A stretch of DNA of 64,000 nucleotides from Candidatus Obscuribacter sp. (GCA_021772095.1 JADYXR010000030.1:124001-188000), one strand, 5' to 3'. Counted from the stretch's first letter, positions 25,201 to 33,970 are shown. A program made the numbers and translations. The notes: generated by a model from the letters alone, not told the origin.

Positions 25201-27387
25201 CAGGATCTGAGCGGTTATATCCGCGGCAGTAAATTTTCGCTCGATGGTTACATAGATAAGTACAGAAGCAGCTCCCCAACCTGGCGCGCGGAAGTGGCTG
25301 CAAAACTGGCGCCACGCGAACTGTTCGAACTGATACCGCACCTCACCGAGGAGATGAAAACCTCCCGCATCGACGTGAAGTGCAAGGGTCCGCTCACTCT
25401 GCGCGCGAAGGTGCAGGGGAATTTCGACTACAACAAAATTCAGTATTCATTGATCGCCGACAAGAAAGATCGACTGGTGATCGAAGGTCCGTTTGGAAAG
25501 CTCTATCAACCTGCAGACACTGCACTAACTCTCGACGGGCTGGTCGGCGTTAATAAAAACACGATCGAACTGGGCGACACACACATTCTCGTTGGTGAGA
25601 CACTGATTAGCCTTGATGGGCTTTTGAAATTCCCGGAGCCGCCGGTTGAAACCACCACCGTTAAGAGAGCCGATGCGGAGTCTGCCGGCCAGGTTTCGCA
25701 CGAATTGGTCGCGGGCACCTCAGCGGAAGAACTGGTCGAACAACGCAAAGCGCACGAGAGCGCCGCGCAGAAAGTGGTTGGCAACACGGTAAGGAAACCG
25801 GCATCAAAAGCTGAGATCGATAAAGCTCGCAGTCGAGCGCTGGCAAAATTTGTAGAAAATCCGATCGAAACAGTGGCAGAAAAACTCAGCCACACTGCCG
25901 TGCCGATGATCAGATTGAACTTCAAAATTCCACAGAAATCCCCGGTCAACACATTGATCGCAATGGTTGATCCGCCTCTGGCTAAGGAGATTAGCGGCAC
26001 CATCAGCGGCTTCTTAACGATCGATGGCGATCTGCGCAGTCCGAATCTGCTAACCGATATCGCTGTCAACGACATCAAAGTTCCATCGCTTAAGGTGGCC
26101 GGGTTGAATGGTCGCTTGCGAAGCGCTGGTGGCATACCTGCTGCAATTGGCTCAAAGTCGTTGTTGAAGGCCGAGCAGCTATCCGCAATGGGTTTAAAAG
26201 TGCCGGTCAAGACGGAGCAATCCGCAGCTGGATTGAAGTCGCCGGCTAAGTCCAAACAGTCCACCGCGGTTTTGAAGACGCAGACAACGTCCGAACAGTC
26301 AACCGTCGCCACAAAACCGCTCAAAGTCGACAATGACAAACAGTCCACCCGCGCATCATCGAAAACGAAAGAGGTTGAAGACACACCGAAGGACATCAAA
26401 GAAATGGTTTCTCCGTCTGAAAATCCATCTGTTGTCGCAGTGGATCCGGCCAATTCGAACGAGTCGATTCTCGAAATCGATTCAGTCAAGGTCCGCCAGC
26501 TGACCGTCACCAAGTTGAAGGCACACGTCACGTTCACACAGGACGATCAAAACAAATCTGAACCAGTGATCAAAATGGACAAGGGAGAAGCGCGCCTCGC
26601 CGATGGTGTCATGACTTTCGAGGCAAAACTCAATCCTTCGGAGAACCGCATCTGGCTAAAGGCTCTGTTTTCGGACGTTTCCGCCGCCAGAATCGGCGAT
26701 GAATTAGTTGGCTCTCCCGACGAAATTACTGGAAAAGGAAAAGCCTCTATCGTTTTGGAAACACATGGTGAAGACAATCAAAAGATGATGAAAAATCTTC
26801 GCGGACATGGCAGCATCGAGGTCGAAAACGGCATCGTTTCTCGCTTCTCGGATCTGGAAACACGCCTCACTCAATACAATTTGCTGACACAAGGTATTTT
26901 CGGTTTCAACATAAACAACCTTGTCCAGAGCGTTTGGCCTACGCGAACGGGGGAATTCACTTCGCTCAACAACAAATTTTCATTCGCAGACGGTATGCTT
27001 AAAGTCGATGAGATGCGCTTCAACGGCAAGGATATGCGGATGTGGGGCAGTGGCACAGCAAGCCTCGTCAGCAACAAAGTAAGTTTGGAAATAGCCGGAA
27101 AAATTCCGCGTGTTTCTGGAAGCAGAATCGGTGTTGGCGTATCACGTAACATCACTCTGCAAAAGATGATGAAGGTGGTTACGTTAGGAAGACTGGAGAA
27201 CTTGCCCGCGCTGCCGGTTCTCGGTGCGATTGCTACCGATAAGCCGCGGACGTTTATGTTCAGCGTCGACTCCCAGCTTGACAATCCAAAAACTGTAGCG
27301 CGATCGATCGAAAAATCGTTCAAGTGGCTACCGAACAAGCCGGATGCAACGGCTCACCCTGTGCCGGGCATGATTACACCGCTGTGA
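22291..27387 (+). CDS. Giant AsmA-like envelope protein
   Basis: 1,698 aa if the GTG at 22291 is used; an ATG at 22312 would give 1,691. An N-terminal membrane span (about residues 30-48) is followed by an AsmA-type start ('YIERSLSQALNRDVKLGKMT') and then long beta-strand-rich regions. The AsmA C-terminal signature 'MKNLRGHGSIEVENGIVSRF' lies near 1510. Thr/Ala/Pro-rich inserts occur around 340-390, and a 13-14-residue degenerate repeat (K.EQSAxGLK) around 1290-1350. Such proteins form periplasm-spanning lipid-transfer bridges to the outer membrane. This supports a two-membrane cell envelope. It is at the long end for a single AsmA-family chain. Confidence 0.85.
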   Translation: MPGPKRRMQSGTQEKALAQETVTSRPILFIIRFLVLWLASLIVVLAVTLLNNVNWTRPYIERSLSQALNRDVKLGKMTWSLGLNGIAISTRDLTVKEPSGEPFLTAGRSQIGLSVLPLIQKQLVITYIEVDQADVRFVKTGTNTWNIDDLLQPGPEIRLLQLTGSRIGVFDQSTPDMAKQIAPINLEKVELKLNFPKKNRKRPFFISFVLPAKGYSSSFTLDGLGVGELENWKDNQYTFKADAQNVNPRDLERLIKFISITPEKIVATKAPTKTEETVVAQHNLAAKTGTITEKKISKRIGGTTSVEQYAISKPEEEAENKLAAKRGIHSTVSTLAPATTHSVTATTTHTPTKTITHTRAVATTRTPTAATTRALVATSQTVKPGASAKSTKKEMLDVLRSINGLFNFKISGEGTFDKGIKATIDTTASGLQINSATLGQINAGSTVGSVEANVSNDNLVWTDLIVKLRGMQMRSSGALSNWQKTNPGIQANIVGNLPDLSVLQNLLKPKPGQSASRAHGLSELTQTLSPAQLTGRAEIEIKIDGTANATNLTTKVKTRDLAIKDMLTKAHQRFPILCAIGLSNQARIETDLRLQNSDRLEIINGKLIGPGTNLSATGWLDLKNDKGELTITGDKIALSNTAVGISTNDGAYKQVLGAIKLPGKNSFTLGGTATAYAHLKTDGDRYALDAKVKLNDAIFALRDNSLKLDNVDGNLAVVQSTSGGMMTLSGITGRMGEGNFQLDGRISLAQASPIVDITLHATRFDMKHLSTLMKLFQVQQMPVLTERQLYGRVKDVVLRVTGNSNNPNIFFNAVPDDLYYQPPGLAKPLRAKSGVIVYDKDQLILREVALISNGKTIVTSMTIDKVSKECILSRVKTKTDSMELADIHYYLSSTAMPPPMRKAYRDFLAKYKISGMNGKIYGDILCLIGTRGDVIFDGLVGCYKTGASVAGYPITKIEGIFAASGDQLLLQDLSGYIRGSKFSLDGYIDKYRSSSPTWRAEVAAKLAPRELFELIPHLTEEMKTSRIDVKCKGPLTLRAKVQGNFDYNKIQYSLIADKKDRLVIEGPFGKLYQPADTALTLDGLVGVNKNTIELGDTHILVGETLISLDGLLKFPEPPVETTTVKRADAESAGQVSHELVAGTSAEELVEQRKAHESAAQKVVGNTVRKPASKAEIDKARSRALAKFVENPIETVAEKLSHTAVPMIRLNFKIPQKSPVNTLIAMVDPPLAKEISGTISGFLTIDGDLRSPNLLTDIAVNDIKVPSLKVAGLNGRLRSAGGIPAAIGSKSLLKAEQLSAMGLKVPVKTEQSAAGLKSPAKSKQSTAVLKTQTTSEQSTVATKPLKVDNDKQSTRASSKTKEVEDTPKDIKEMVSPSENPSVVAVDPANSNESILEIDSVKVRQLTVTKLKAHVTFTQDDQNKSEPVIKMDKGEARLADGVMTFEAKLNPSENRIWLKALFSDVSAARIGDELVGSPDEITGKGKASIVLETHGEDNQKMMKNLRGHGSIEVENGIVSRFSDLETRLTQYNLLTQGIFGFNINNLVQSVWPTRTGEFTSLNNKFSFADGMLKVDEMRFNGKDMRMWGSGTASLVSNKVSLEIAGKIPRVSGSRIGVGVSRNITLQKMMKVVTLGRLENLPALPVLGAIATDKPRTFMFSVDSQLDNPKTVARSIEKSFKWLPNKPDATAHPVPGMITPL

Positions 27388-27691
27388 TTAGTTGACAGTC
27401 GTCGAGTTAATTGAACAGATATGGTGATTGATTGAACGGCTGTTGTCTGATTGAGATTATCGGATCCAGTTCGATATTCAATCATCAAAATCAATTCGTA
27501 GTGGTCACAAGTTCACGCTCGACACGAGACAAGAAAACATGCTCGGCTCAAAACACAGAGCTATTAGAACTGCCTCTGTCACTCAATCGCGGTCAGGGCG
27601 GTGCAGCCGTTTGGGTTGACCGAAAACAAATGACGAGAACCACCGGGAAGCATCATATACGACACTAGTTTCGCCGGTGGTGGCACAGCAA
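27388..27691. other. About 300 bp intergenic, no gene supported
   Basis: A plus-strand frame at 27432-27668 lacks a start signal and has a scattered composition. Nothing else is recognised before the recombinase promoter. Confidence 0.5.
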
Positions 27692-27719
27692 TTGCATTTA
27701 TCAAGAAGCTGTGTATTAT
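27692..27719 (+). promoter_or_regulatory. Predicted promoter giving a leaderless recombinase mRNA
   Basis: TTGCAT (27692-27697) and TATTAT (27714-27719) are 16 bases apart. The ATG at 27727 is seven bases after the -10 box, so the message would start at or next to the start codon. No Shine-Dalgarno is present. Confidence 0.45.
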
Positions 27720-27726
27720 ATATCTC

Positions 27727-29211
27727 ATGAGCACAATTGAATATCCCTCTCCGGCGGGCGACCAAGCCCGACGTCAGGCTGCGCTTGCAGGACCTACGTC
27801 GGCTGGTGTTCGTGAGACTCCACTTTCGGTGGCAATCTCACTGACCTGCGGGAACTCTTCTGTTCCCTCGATTTCCGGCGGACATGGAGCTAATGAGCAG
27901 AATCAACTATCTGCGCCTTCGACCGTTTCACTCGTGTCGACAGGCTTTGCTCCCGGCTTGGGCGTAAGCGGAGTCAGCACCGCCTATGGTGTCCAGGGTT
28001 TCAGTGGGCCGCAGACTTCGGCGGACCTTGGAACATGCGTTGGTGGCATTTTAAACAAGCTGGCGGAAACCGCGGCAGGATCATCCGCAACTCAATTATC
28101 ATCAGGCAATTCGGAAAAAGATGGACCGAGTTCCGCTACTTCAGCCGGGAAAACCCCTCCGAAAAAACCGAAAGAGCGTGTCGTTTTGCCGCTCGAAAAA
28201 CATTTCAAGGCTTACCTTGGCTATGTTCAGTACGAGCGCGGCTTATCACCAAATACGGTGGCAGCTTATCGGCGTGATATCAAAGCGTTTCTTCTCTGGT
28301 ATCAAAAAACTAAAGGGGCGGCGCCACCATTTCCTACACGATTGGATATTTCAGATTACCTGGCGCACCGCCGCAAAGGCGGCGACCAGCCGTCGTCTTG
28401 CGCGCGAACGCTGGCGAGTTTGCGGGGCTGGTTTGGCTGGTTGAAAAATTCGGCGATGACTACATCTGATCCATGCGATGCGGTGTTCAATCCGCAGAAG
28501 GGCAAGAAACTTCCGACTGTTCTTTCAAACAGTGAAATTACAAGAATGCTCAACGCGGCTGCCAGTGCTCGGGAAGTGGCTATTCTCGAGATGCTTTACG
28601 CGGGCGGACTGAGAGTTTCCGAGCTGATTGGATTAAATATGGAAGACTTGAATCTCGATCAAGGATTCGTGCGATGCCTTGGAAAAGGGCAGAAAGAACG
28701 GATAGTTCCAATTGGTAAGGCGGCTATCAGTGCGCTGCGACTATACATTGAAGATGAAAAACGCGCACACCAGGAGGCGGATGCGAAGCGGCAGTTGGCA
28801 CCCGCTAAAAGAGGTCGCAAGAGCAGCGCCGAACGAAACAGGCAGTATGGTGGACCGGACAACGACCCATTGAAGGAGCCGGTCTTCCGCGATTCGCATA
28901 GACAGCGGCTGAGCAGACTAGTGGTCTGGCAGACAATCAAACGTATCGCGGCTAAAGCGCACGTGACCAAGGACATGTCGCCTCACACTTTTCGGCATAG
29001 CTTCGCCACGCATTTGCTTGAAAACGGCGCCGATCTGCGCTCAGTGCAGGAATTGCTCGGTCACGCCAGCGTCGTGACGACGCAGTTGTACACCCATGTC
29101 AGCCGCCAGCACTTAAAGAAAGCATACGATAGCGCTCAAAGTCAGTTTGGCAATACACTCGCCACAGAGCCCATTTCTCCGCCGTTTCAGGCAGCGATGA
29201 CGAAAATTTAA
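27727..29211 (+). CDS. xerC: XerC/XerD-like tyrosine recombinase with long N-terminal extension
   Basis: 494 aa. The core-binding domain ('FKAYLGYVQYERGLSPNTVAAYRRDI') begins only at about residue 158, after a Gly/Ser/Ala-rich extension. The catalytic set is complete: Arg296 (GGLRVSE), Lys320 (GKGQKE), His420 and Arg423 (HTFRHS), His446 (GHAS) and Tyr455 (LYTH). A basic insert of about 40 residues (350-390) separates Lys320 from His420. Xer proteins resolve chromosome dimers at dif. This could be the housekeeping Xer or a mobile-element integrase. No attachment sites or other mobile genes are seen nearby, which favours the former. The start is uncertain. Confidence 0.87.
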   Translation: MSTIEYPSPAGDQARRQAALAGPTSAGVRETPLSVAISLTCGNSSVPSISGGHGANEQNQLSAPSTVSLVSTGFAPGLGVSGVSTAYGVQGFSGPQTSADLGTCVGGILNKLAETAAGSSATQLSSGNSEKDGPSSATSAGKTPPKKPKERVVLPLEKHFKAYLGYVQYERGLSPNTVAAYRRDIKAFLLWYQKTKGAAPPFPTRLDISDYLAHRRKGGDQPSSCARTLASLRGWFGWLKNSAMTTSDPCDAVFNPQKGKKLPTVLSNSEITRMLNAAASAREVAILEMLYAGGLRVSELIGLNMEDLNLDQGFVRCLGKGQKERIVPIGKAAISALRLYIEDEKRAHQEADAKRQLAPAKRGRKSSAERNRQYGGPDNDPLKEPVFRDSHRQRLSRLVVWQTIKRIAAKAHVTKDMSPHTFRHSFATHLLENGADLRSVQELLGHASVVTTQLYTHVSRQHLKKAYDSAQSQFGNTLATEPISPPFQAAMTKI

Positions 29212-29437
29212 TAAAGCCTTCTAACTCTGATAAGTCATTGTCTGTAAACTTACTTTAGTCCGTTCCGATAGCTCGGTTCCCTCGACTCACTCCACTATGA
29301 TGACTTTCGACTGAATGTCGACATCAACCGGGAGCCTTGAGTGCAAGAAGCTCTTGCAGGACGTCCCGCCCAGTGTTTCACCGAAACCGTAACAGTGAGT
29401 CTGACAAACCAAATCAAGGCGTAGCCAGTCCATGCCG
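29212..29437. other. Intergenic, no gene supported
   Basis: About 225 bp with only short or out-of-context frames on both strands. Confidence 0.5.
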
Positions 29438-29460
29438 CTGACACAACAGAGTTGTGTCAG
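29438..29460. repeat. Perfect 10-bp inverted repeat
   Basis: CTGACACAAC and GTTGTGTCAG flank AGA, 87 bases before the start of the HTH/zinc-ribbon gene. No T-run follows. It is the right size and symmetry for a dimeric repressor operator. Confidence 0.55.
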
Positions 29461-29546
29461 ACATACGGTCAATGAATGACACCAGAGTACAGTTCACAAC
29501 GACAAGTTTGTGCAACACATCGAACATCAAAACTAGGATTTAGTGC

Positions 29547-30713
29547 ATGCGAAAAACAACCAAAGTCACCGGTACTAAAATTGCTCAAGCAGCTAAAGAT
29601 TTAAACGTCACAAGCGTCACGATTCGCCGCTACATTAGTGAATTCGGCATCGAAACAACTACTGACGAAAATGGCATCAAAGTATTGCCGGACGCCGCAA
29701 TGAGCGAGCTTCAAGAAGTTCGCAGATTGAAAGAAGATGGCAACACCAACCCTCAAGTTCTCGAATTTCTTGAAGAAACGAGAGCCAAGGGTGGCGATGT
29801 AAAAGCTGAAGCAAAACCGGAAAAAGAAAAACCAAGAGCAACCAGAATTTCTAAATCTCCTGGCAAAACCAAAGAGAAAGAAGTGGCTCCGGCTGCCGAT
29901 GACGACGATGAAGACGAAGTTCCTCAAGCAGATGCTGAGGAAGAGGACGAAGCGCCTCAAGCTCGTCAAGTAAAAAGACGTCCTGCTGCCAAAAAGCCTG
30001 CTCGCGAAGAATCAGAAGAACAAGAACCTTCTGAAGAAACCGAAGGCGAAGAAGGCGAACGCGGTGAAGGCGGCGACCCATCCGAAGAAGGCGATTCTGC
30101 AGATGGTCGTCTCAAGCACGCGCTCACCTGCCAAACTTGTGGCAAGTCCTTCGAACATATGAATCCGCGATTGAGAGATTGCCTCGATTGCTACAGAGCA
30201 AAACGCAAAGAGAGACGTCGTGGTGGAGACAGGCACAAGAATGTCATCCAACATCCGCTCGCTCAGCAAGTTGCCAGCAAAATGGCTAATCAACAAGCGC
30301 AGCAACAAGATTCCGAAAAAGAAACTCGTCCTGAGCGCCCAGAACGTAGCGAACGTCCAGAACGCGTAGAGCGTCCGGAACGCGCAGAACGCATCGAGCG
30401 CGGCGATCGGGTTGCACCGACTGCACGTCCACCTAGACGTGACCGCGATCAGATTCAACCAACCGCACAAAATGTTGGTGTCACTCAACCAATTATTGGT
30501 GGATTGAAAACCCAAGTTCGCAGCTATAGAAAAGCGATTGAAGAAACCAGAACAATTACTGGATCACTCAAGCGCCGCCTGGAGCGCCCAGATCTGCCGG
30601 AAGGCGATCGCAGATGGCTTGAGCAAATCTACGCCTATCAATTGATCTTGCACCAGGGATGGCGTCACCTCTCCGAGTATCGCTCGACGACGGCAGCGCA
30701 GAAAGAAGACTAA
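29547..30713 (+). CDS. HTH protein with acidic linker, zinc ribbon and Arg/Glu/Pro repeats
   Basis: 388 aa. Residues 1-55 look like a MerR-like winged helix or other helix-turn-helix ('LNVTSVTIRRYISEFGI'). Residues 75-190 are Lys/Glu/Asp low complexity. A four-Cys zinc ribbon follows (CQTC at about 197-200, CLDC at about 214-217), then a basic patch. About 250-290 is a repeat of 'RPER.ER', and the C-terminal 80 residues are an alpha-helical domain ending in 'QIYAYQLILHQGWRHLSEY'. The pieces suggest a nucleic-acid-binding protein. I do not recognise the whole architecture. It is monocistronic with a strong terminator. Confidence 0.75.
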   Translation: MRKTTKVTGTKIAQAAKDLNVTSVTIRRYISEFGIETTTDENGIKVLPDAAMSELQEVRRLKEDGNTNPQVLEFLEETRAKGGDVKAEAKPEKEKPRATRISKSPGKTKEKEVAPAADDDDEDEVPQADAEEEDEAPQARQVKRRPAAKKPAREESEEQEPSEETEGEEGERGEGGDPSEEGDSADGRLKHALTCQTCGKSFEHMNPRLRDCLDCYRAKRKERRRGGDRHKNVIQHPLAQQVASKMANQQAQQQDSEKETRPERPERSERPERVERPERAERIERGDRVAPTARPPRRDRDQIQPTAQNVGVTQPIIGGLKTQVRSYRKAIEETRTITGSLKRRLERPDLPEGDRRWLEQIYAYQLILHQGWRHLSEYRSTTAAQKED

Positions 30714-30756
30714 TTGCTCGCGACGATTGCGTCGCCAGGCAATAAACTAAATGAAT

Positions 30757-30793
30757 AATCCGCGGGATTCACTCTGAGTTCCGCGGATTTTTG
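30757..30793 (+). terminator. Intrinsic terminator
   Basis: AATCCGCGG and CCGCGGATT with a 14-15-base loop, followed by TTTTG. Confidence 0.85.
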
Positions 30794-30988
30794 TATGACG
30801 AGATGTTCATGACAAGCGCTATTCATAAGCGTTCGGGAGATGTTCGCAATCATCAGTTTATTCAGTTCTGGAAAAGTCGATTTGAAACTAGTCGATCGAG
30901 ACGGTTGACGACACAAGACTAACTCGGGTCGCCGATCATCGAACTTGGGTGGTCGCGCATGGCAATTTTTATTCAGAACGCTCGTCGA

Positions 30989-32473
30989 CTAAAACGGTTC
31001 CGGAGTCGACACTTGTGGTGATGAGATCGGAGTTTTGAAGATGCTGTTTGGATCGGTTTCAAACCCAGCCGGCTCCTGCGATACACCACCTGACGGCAGT
31101 TGATTTGGAGACTGCAAATTATTGGGGAAGAACGTTCCTTGATTGACTGGTGGCAATTGGGATGAATTTTGAAAACCGGCTAGTCCTGACCCCGCATTTG
31201 GTGCATACTGCGGCGAGCCGGTTGCGGCTGCGAAATTGGGAGATCCGCTTTGCGGTGCTCCATATTGTGGTGGCATGCCACCACTCTGTCCGGTTAGACC
31301 GGGGACACCGCCTTGGTTCATTCCGGGCACACCACCAAACCCGCCTGGGGCTTGACCTTGACCATTGAATCCTGGGGCGAAACCTGGCACCGCGCCTGGT
31401 GCTAAGCCAGGGATGCTGGACGGTCCTCCACCTTGCATCAAGCCCGGAACACCCGGCACCGCGCCTGGTGGCAGACCATTAAAGCTGTTCAGGGAAGCAA
31501 CGGGATTATCCATTTTGGCAACATCGAGTGATGTGTTCAATTTAACCGAAACAGGGTCGCCTATTTTTAGAAGAAATTCCTTGCCTCGCAGAGTTCTATT
31601 GTGAACCCAAGCGATGCCTGACACTGATGAATACAGCATCCCCTTAACAGCTTGGCCGTAGTCGCCTAAGCTTTGACCAGCCATTTTTACTTTGGGTTCT
31701 GATGTCTGATCGTGAGCGGGATTGTGGTCGATCATTCCGTTTATCTTCGCTGTGCGTCCATCCGGAAACACTATCGTTTTAAGACTGATTGAAAGCCGAC
31801 CAGGCATGCTGCCTCGTTGAAATTTCGCGGCTGACGCATCGACCACGACTCCTAAAATTCTAGAGTTGGGAGGAATAATCTCCACGCCTTCATTAATAAG
31901 TCCGTGCGGCAAGGCAATCGCGAAGACATCGCCGCGTTTGCTTTTTACCGATGACAAATTATTCTCGGATACGCCCGTCAGAATTGTGCCTGGGTTTATT
32001 CGTTTTCCAACAATCCCTTTGAAGAAGTCGGGCATCACACCGCCCTGAGTCGGTTGCACCGGCAGCGGTGGCATACCCGGTTGCGACATTCCGGGCACCA
32101 TTCCTGGAATCTGCCCGGCACCGGTTGGATTCCAACCACCAGGAGCGCCCTGACCGCCAAAACCTGGTTGACCGGCTACAGAACCGGGCTGTCCGCCACC
32201 TGCTTGTCCGCCCAGAAAACTTGGCTGACCATATCCACTCGAAGCACCGGGTTGTCCTGCGCCTGTGAAGCCCGGCAATTGACCTGGTGGCGCCTGATAG
32301 TTGCCGTCGCCGGAGCCGCTGTACCGATTCGTGCCGGGCGGGGCCGTAGGTGGTGCGTCCGGGCGATTCATTTGCCATTGCTCCCGCGCTTGACCAGGTT
32401 GCGCCAGAAGCAGCGTGCAACCAACTGTGAGAAGGAGTTTAAGAGAGGTCGTCTGTTTAATTTTGAAAAGCAA
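30989..32473 (-). CDS. Exported Gly/Pro-rich protein with VirB10/TrbI-like core
   Basis: 494 aa from a TTG with AGGG nine bases upstream. A signal peptide (about residues 8-29, ending AQPGQA) is followed by a Gly/Pro/Gln-rich region to about 145. A beta-rich core of about 190 residues has features of the VirB10/TrbI C-terminal fold: 'GTILTGV', 'IIPPNSRILGVVVDA' and 'TIVFPDGRTAKINGMI'. A second Gly/Pro/Gln-rich tail closes the protein. No conjugation genes are near, so a stand-alone envelope role is more likely than type IV secretion. The resemblance is by eye and should be treated as a suggestion. Confidence 0.65.
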   Translation of the reverse strand: MLFKIKQTTSLKLLLTVGCTLLLAQPGQAREQWQMNRPDAPPTAPPGTNRYSGSGDGNYQAPPGQLPGFTGAGQPGASSGYGQPSFLGGQAGGGQPGSVAGQPGFGGQGAPGGWNPTGAGQIPGMVPGMSQPGMPPLPVQPTQGGVMPDFFKGIVGKRINPGTILTGVSENNLSSVKSKRGDVFAIALPHGLINEGVEIIPPNSRILGVVVDASAAKFQRGSMPGRLSISLKTIVFPDGRTAKINGMIDHNPAHDQTSEPKVKMAGQSLGDYGQAVKGMLYSSVSGIAWVHNRTLRGKEFLLKIGDPVSVKLNTSLDVAKMDNPVASLNSFNGLPPGAVPGVPGLMQGGGPSSIPGLAPGAVPGFAPGFNGQGQAPGGFGGVPGMNQGGVPGLTGQSGGMPPQYGAPQSGSPNFAAATGSPQYAPNAGSGLAGFQNSSQLPPVNQGTFFPNNLQSPNQLPSGGVSQEPAGFETDPNSIFKTPISSPQVSTPEPF

Positions 32474-32744
32474 AGATCTGTTCCCTGGTTAGCGTCCGTG
32501 GTTTCTTTCCACGTCACGAGTAGATCTTATTTGAACCTAATAATACGATCAATGTGAAGAATACGCATGTAACGCGACAAATCCAGTCTTAACACATGAT
32601 AGAATCTGCGATTGCTTCATGATTTCGGGTTGCGAATCCACTTGGACCACTCGCACACCTTTCAATCGTGAGCATTGTTATCCCTTGCCGGCTATCGAGA
32701 ATCACTCGAAAAGCTGGACGCAGACGACCAGAAGGGGAAATTCT
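32474..32744. other. Upstream region of the rpsF operon
   Basis: Contains no supported gene. A TAGAAT at about 32600 could be a -10 box but no strong -35 is paired with it. The frame read through 32619-32744 is the upstream extension of rpsF and is not used. Confidence 0.4.
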
Positions 32745-33080
32745 GTGACTGAACCAAAGTTAGAACAGTACGAAGTCGTATACATAATACGTCCAAACCT
32801 CGATGAAGAAGGCGTTGACAAGTCTGTCGCCGTGGTCGAGGAATTCATGAAGAACCAGGGTTGTGTAATCGAATCCACCGAAAAGAAAGGCCGTAAGCGC
32901 CTTGCCTACGAAGTCAACAAGATGCGTGACGGCTATTACGTTCACACAGTCTTCAAAGCTCCGACGCAATCAATCGCGCCCGTAAAGCGCTGGATGGGTC
33001 TTTCGGAAGATGTCATCCGCAACTTGATCGTGCAGCTGCCAAAAGCAGCAATGTTGGCGCCTCCGCCAGTACAAGCTTAG
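32745..33080 (+). CDS. rpsF: 30S ribosomal protein S6
   Basis: 111 aa from the GTG at 32745, which has GAAGGGG at good spacing; the longer frame from 32619 is not S6-like. Core features are 'YEVVYIIRPNLDEEGVDKSV', 'VIESTEKKGRKRLAYEVNKM' and 'GYYVHTVFKAP'. S6 pairs with S18 on the platform of the 30S subunit. First gene of rpsF-ssb-rpsR. Confidence 0.95.
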   Translation: MTEPKLEQYEVVYIIRPNLDEEGVDKSVAVVEEFMKNQGCVIESTEKKGRKRLAYEVNKMRDGYYVHTVFKAPTQSIAPVKRWMGLSEDVIRNLIVQLPKAAMLAPPPVQA

Positions 33081-33122
33081 AAAGCACACCCTCAGCCCGA
33101 GCTCGAATAAGGTAGGTTCAAC

Positions 33123-33569
33123 ATGAGTTTAACTAAAATTGTTGTCTCTGGACGCGTAATAAAGAGCCCTGAAAAGCGCTTTACACCCAATAACAACGTT
33201 GCAGTGACCGAGTTTGCTATTGCCGTTGAGTCTGCACCCAGACAAGACGGTTCGAAGGAGACCACTGCCGTTAAGGTTGTTACCTGGCGAGACCTCGCTG
33301 AGAGATGCTCTCAAGAAATCAAAAAAGGCGATCTAGTTTGCGTCGATGGACGCTTGCAGATCAACACGCACACTACATCTGACGGACTAAAACGCAGAGA
33401 TGCCGAGATCGACGCAATCAGCGTCGAAAATCTCTCGAGCGTCGGCGCCGGTTCTGCAGACGCAGTGCCCGCTACTCAGGATAAGGTTCCACAAACAGTC
33501 GGAGCCCCGGCTCAAGCTTCTGAAGATCTGGATATGATCTTTGCAAGCGAAGATGAGATCCCGTTCTAA
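33123..33569 (+). CDS. ssb: Single-stranded DNA-binding protein
   Basis: 148 aa. An N-terminal OB fold (about residues 1-105: 'KIVVSGRVIKSPEKRFTPNN', 'VVTWRDLAERCSQEIKKGD', 'VCVDGRLQ') is followed by a flexible linker and the acidic C-terminal tip ending DEIPF, which recruits replication and repair partners. It lies between rpsF and rpsR, the usual place in many bacteria. Confidence 0.96.
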   Translation: MSLTKIVVSGRVIKSPEKRFTPNNNVAVTEFAIAVESAPRQDGSKETTAVKVVTWRDLAERCSQEIKKGDLVCVDGRLQINTHTTSDGLKRRDAEIDAISVENLSSVGAGSADAVPATQDKVPQTVGAPAQASEDLDMIFASEDEIPF

Positions 33570-33624
33570 ACCCTGATTAGCAGCGCGTTTCTGAAACAAT
33601 TTTTCGATTAGGAGATACTGACAA

Positions 33625-33864
33625 ATGGTACGTATGCATGGCGATGGCCCGCCTCGACGAAGAAAGACCTGCAATTTCTGCGCCGATCTTCTGGTATACA
33701 TCGATTACAAAGATCCAAGCAGACTGAAAAAGTACATCACGGAACGAGGCAAAATTTTGCCACGTCGCATCAGCGGCAATTGCGCCCGTCACCAACGTGG
33801 TTTGACCGTCGCAATCAAGCGAGCCCGCGACATTGCCCTTATGCCTTACATGGCTGACGGCTAA
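33625..33864 (+). CDS. rpsR: 30S ribosomal protein S18
   Basis: 79 aa. It contains 'RRRKTCNFC', then '[20 protein letters not shown]', '[15 protein letters not shown]' and the basic helix '[14 protein letters not shown]'. The Cys residues at 16, 19 and 53, with His56, form the zinc-binding type of S18. The usual next gene, rplI (L9), is absent here; tRNA-Leu and infC follow instead. Confidence 0.97.
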   Translation: MVRMHGDGPPRRRKTCNFCADLLVYIDYKDPSRLKKYITERGKILPRRISGNCARHQRGLTVAIKRARDIALMPYMADG

Positions 33865-33970
33865 ACCGAACCGATTAGATTGGTTGGCGTTACCGCCGAC
33901 TAATTGAGATCCGTCGGCGTTGCCGGCGACTCAGAAACTAGAAACCCGTATTTGTTTTCTCATTCGATAG

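Noticed and set aside
25506-26537. Long minus-strand frame opposite the AsmA-like gene
   Set aside because: A shadow of the plus-strand gene, whose signal and AsmA motifs are clear.
27432-27668. 78-codon plus-strand frame
   Set aside because: No start signal and no protein-like composition; its region overlaps only intergenic sequence.
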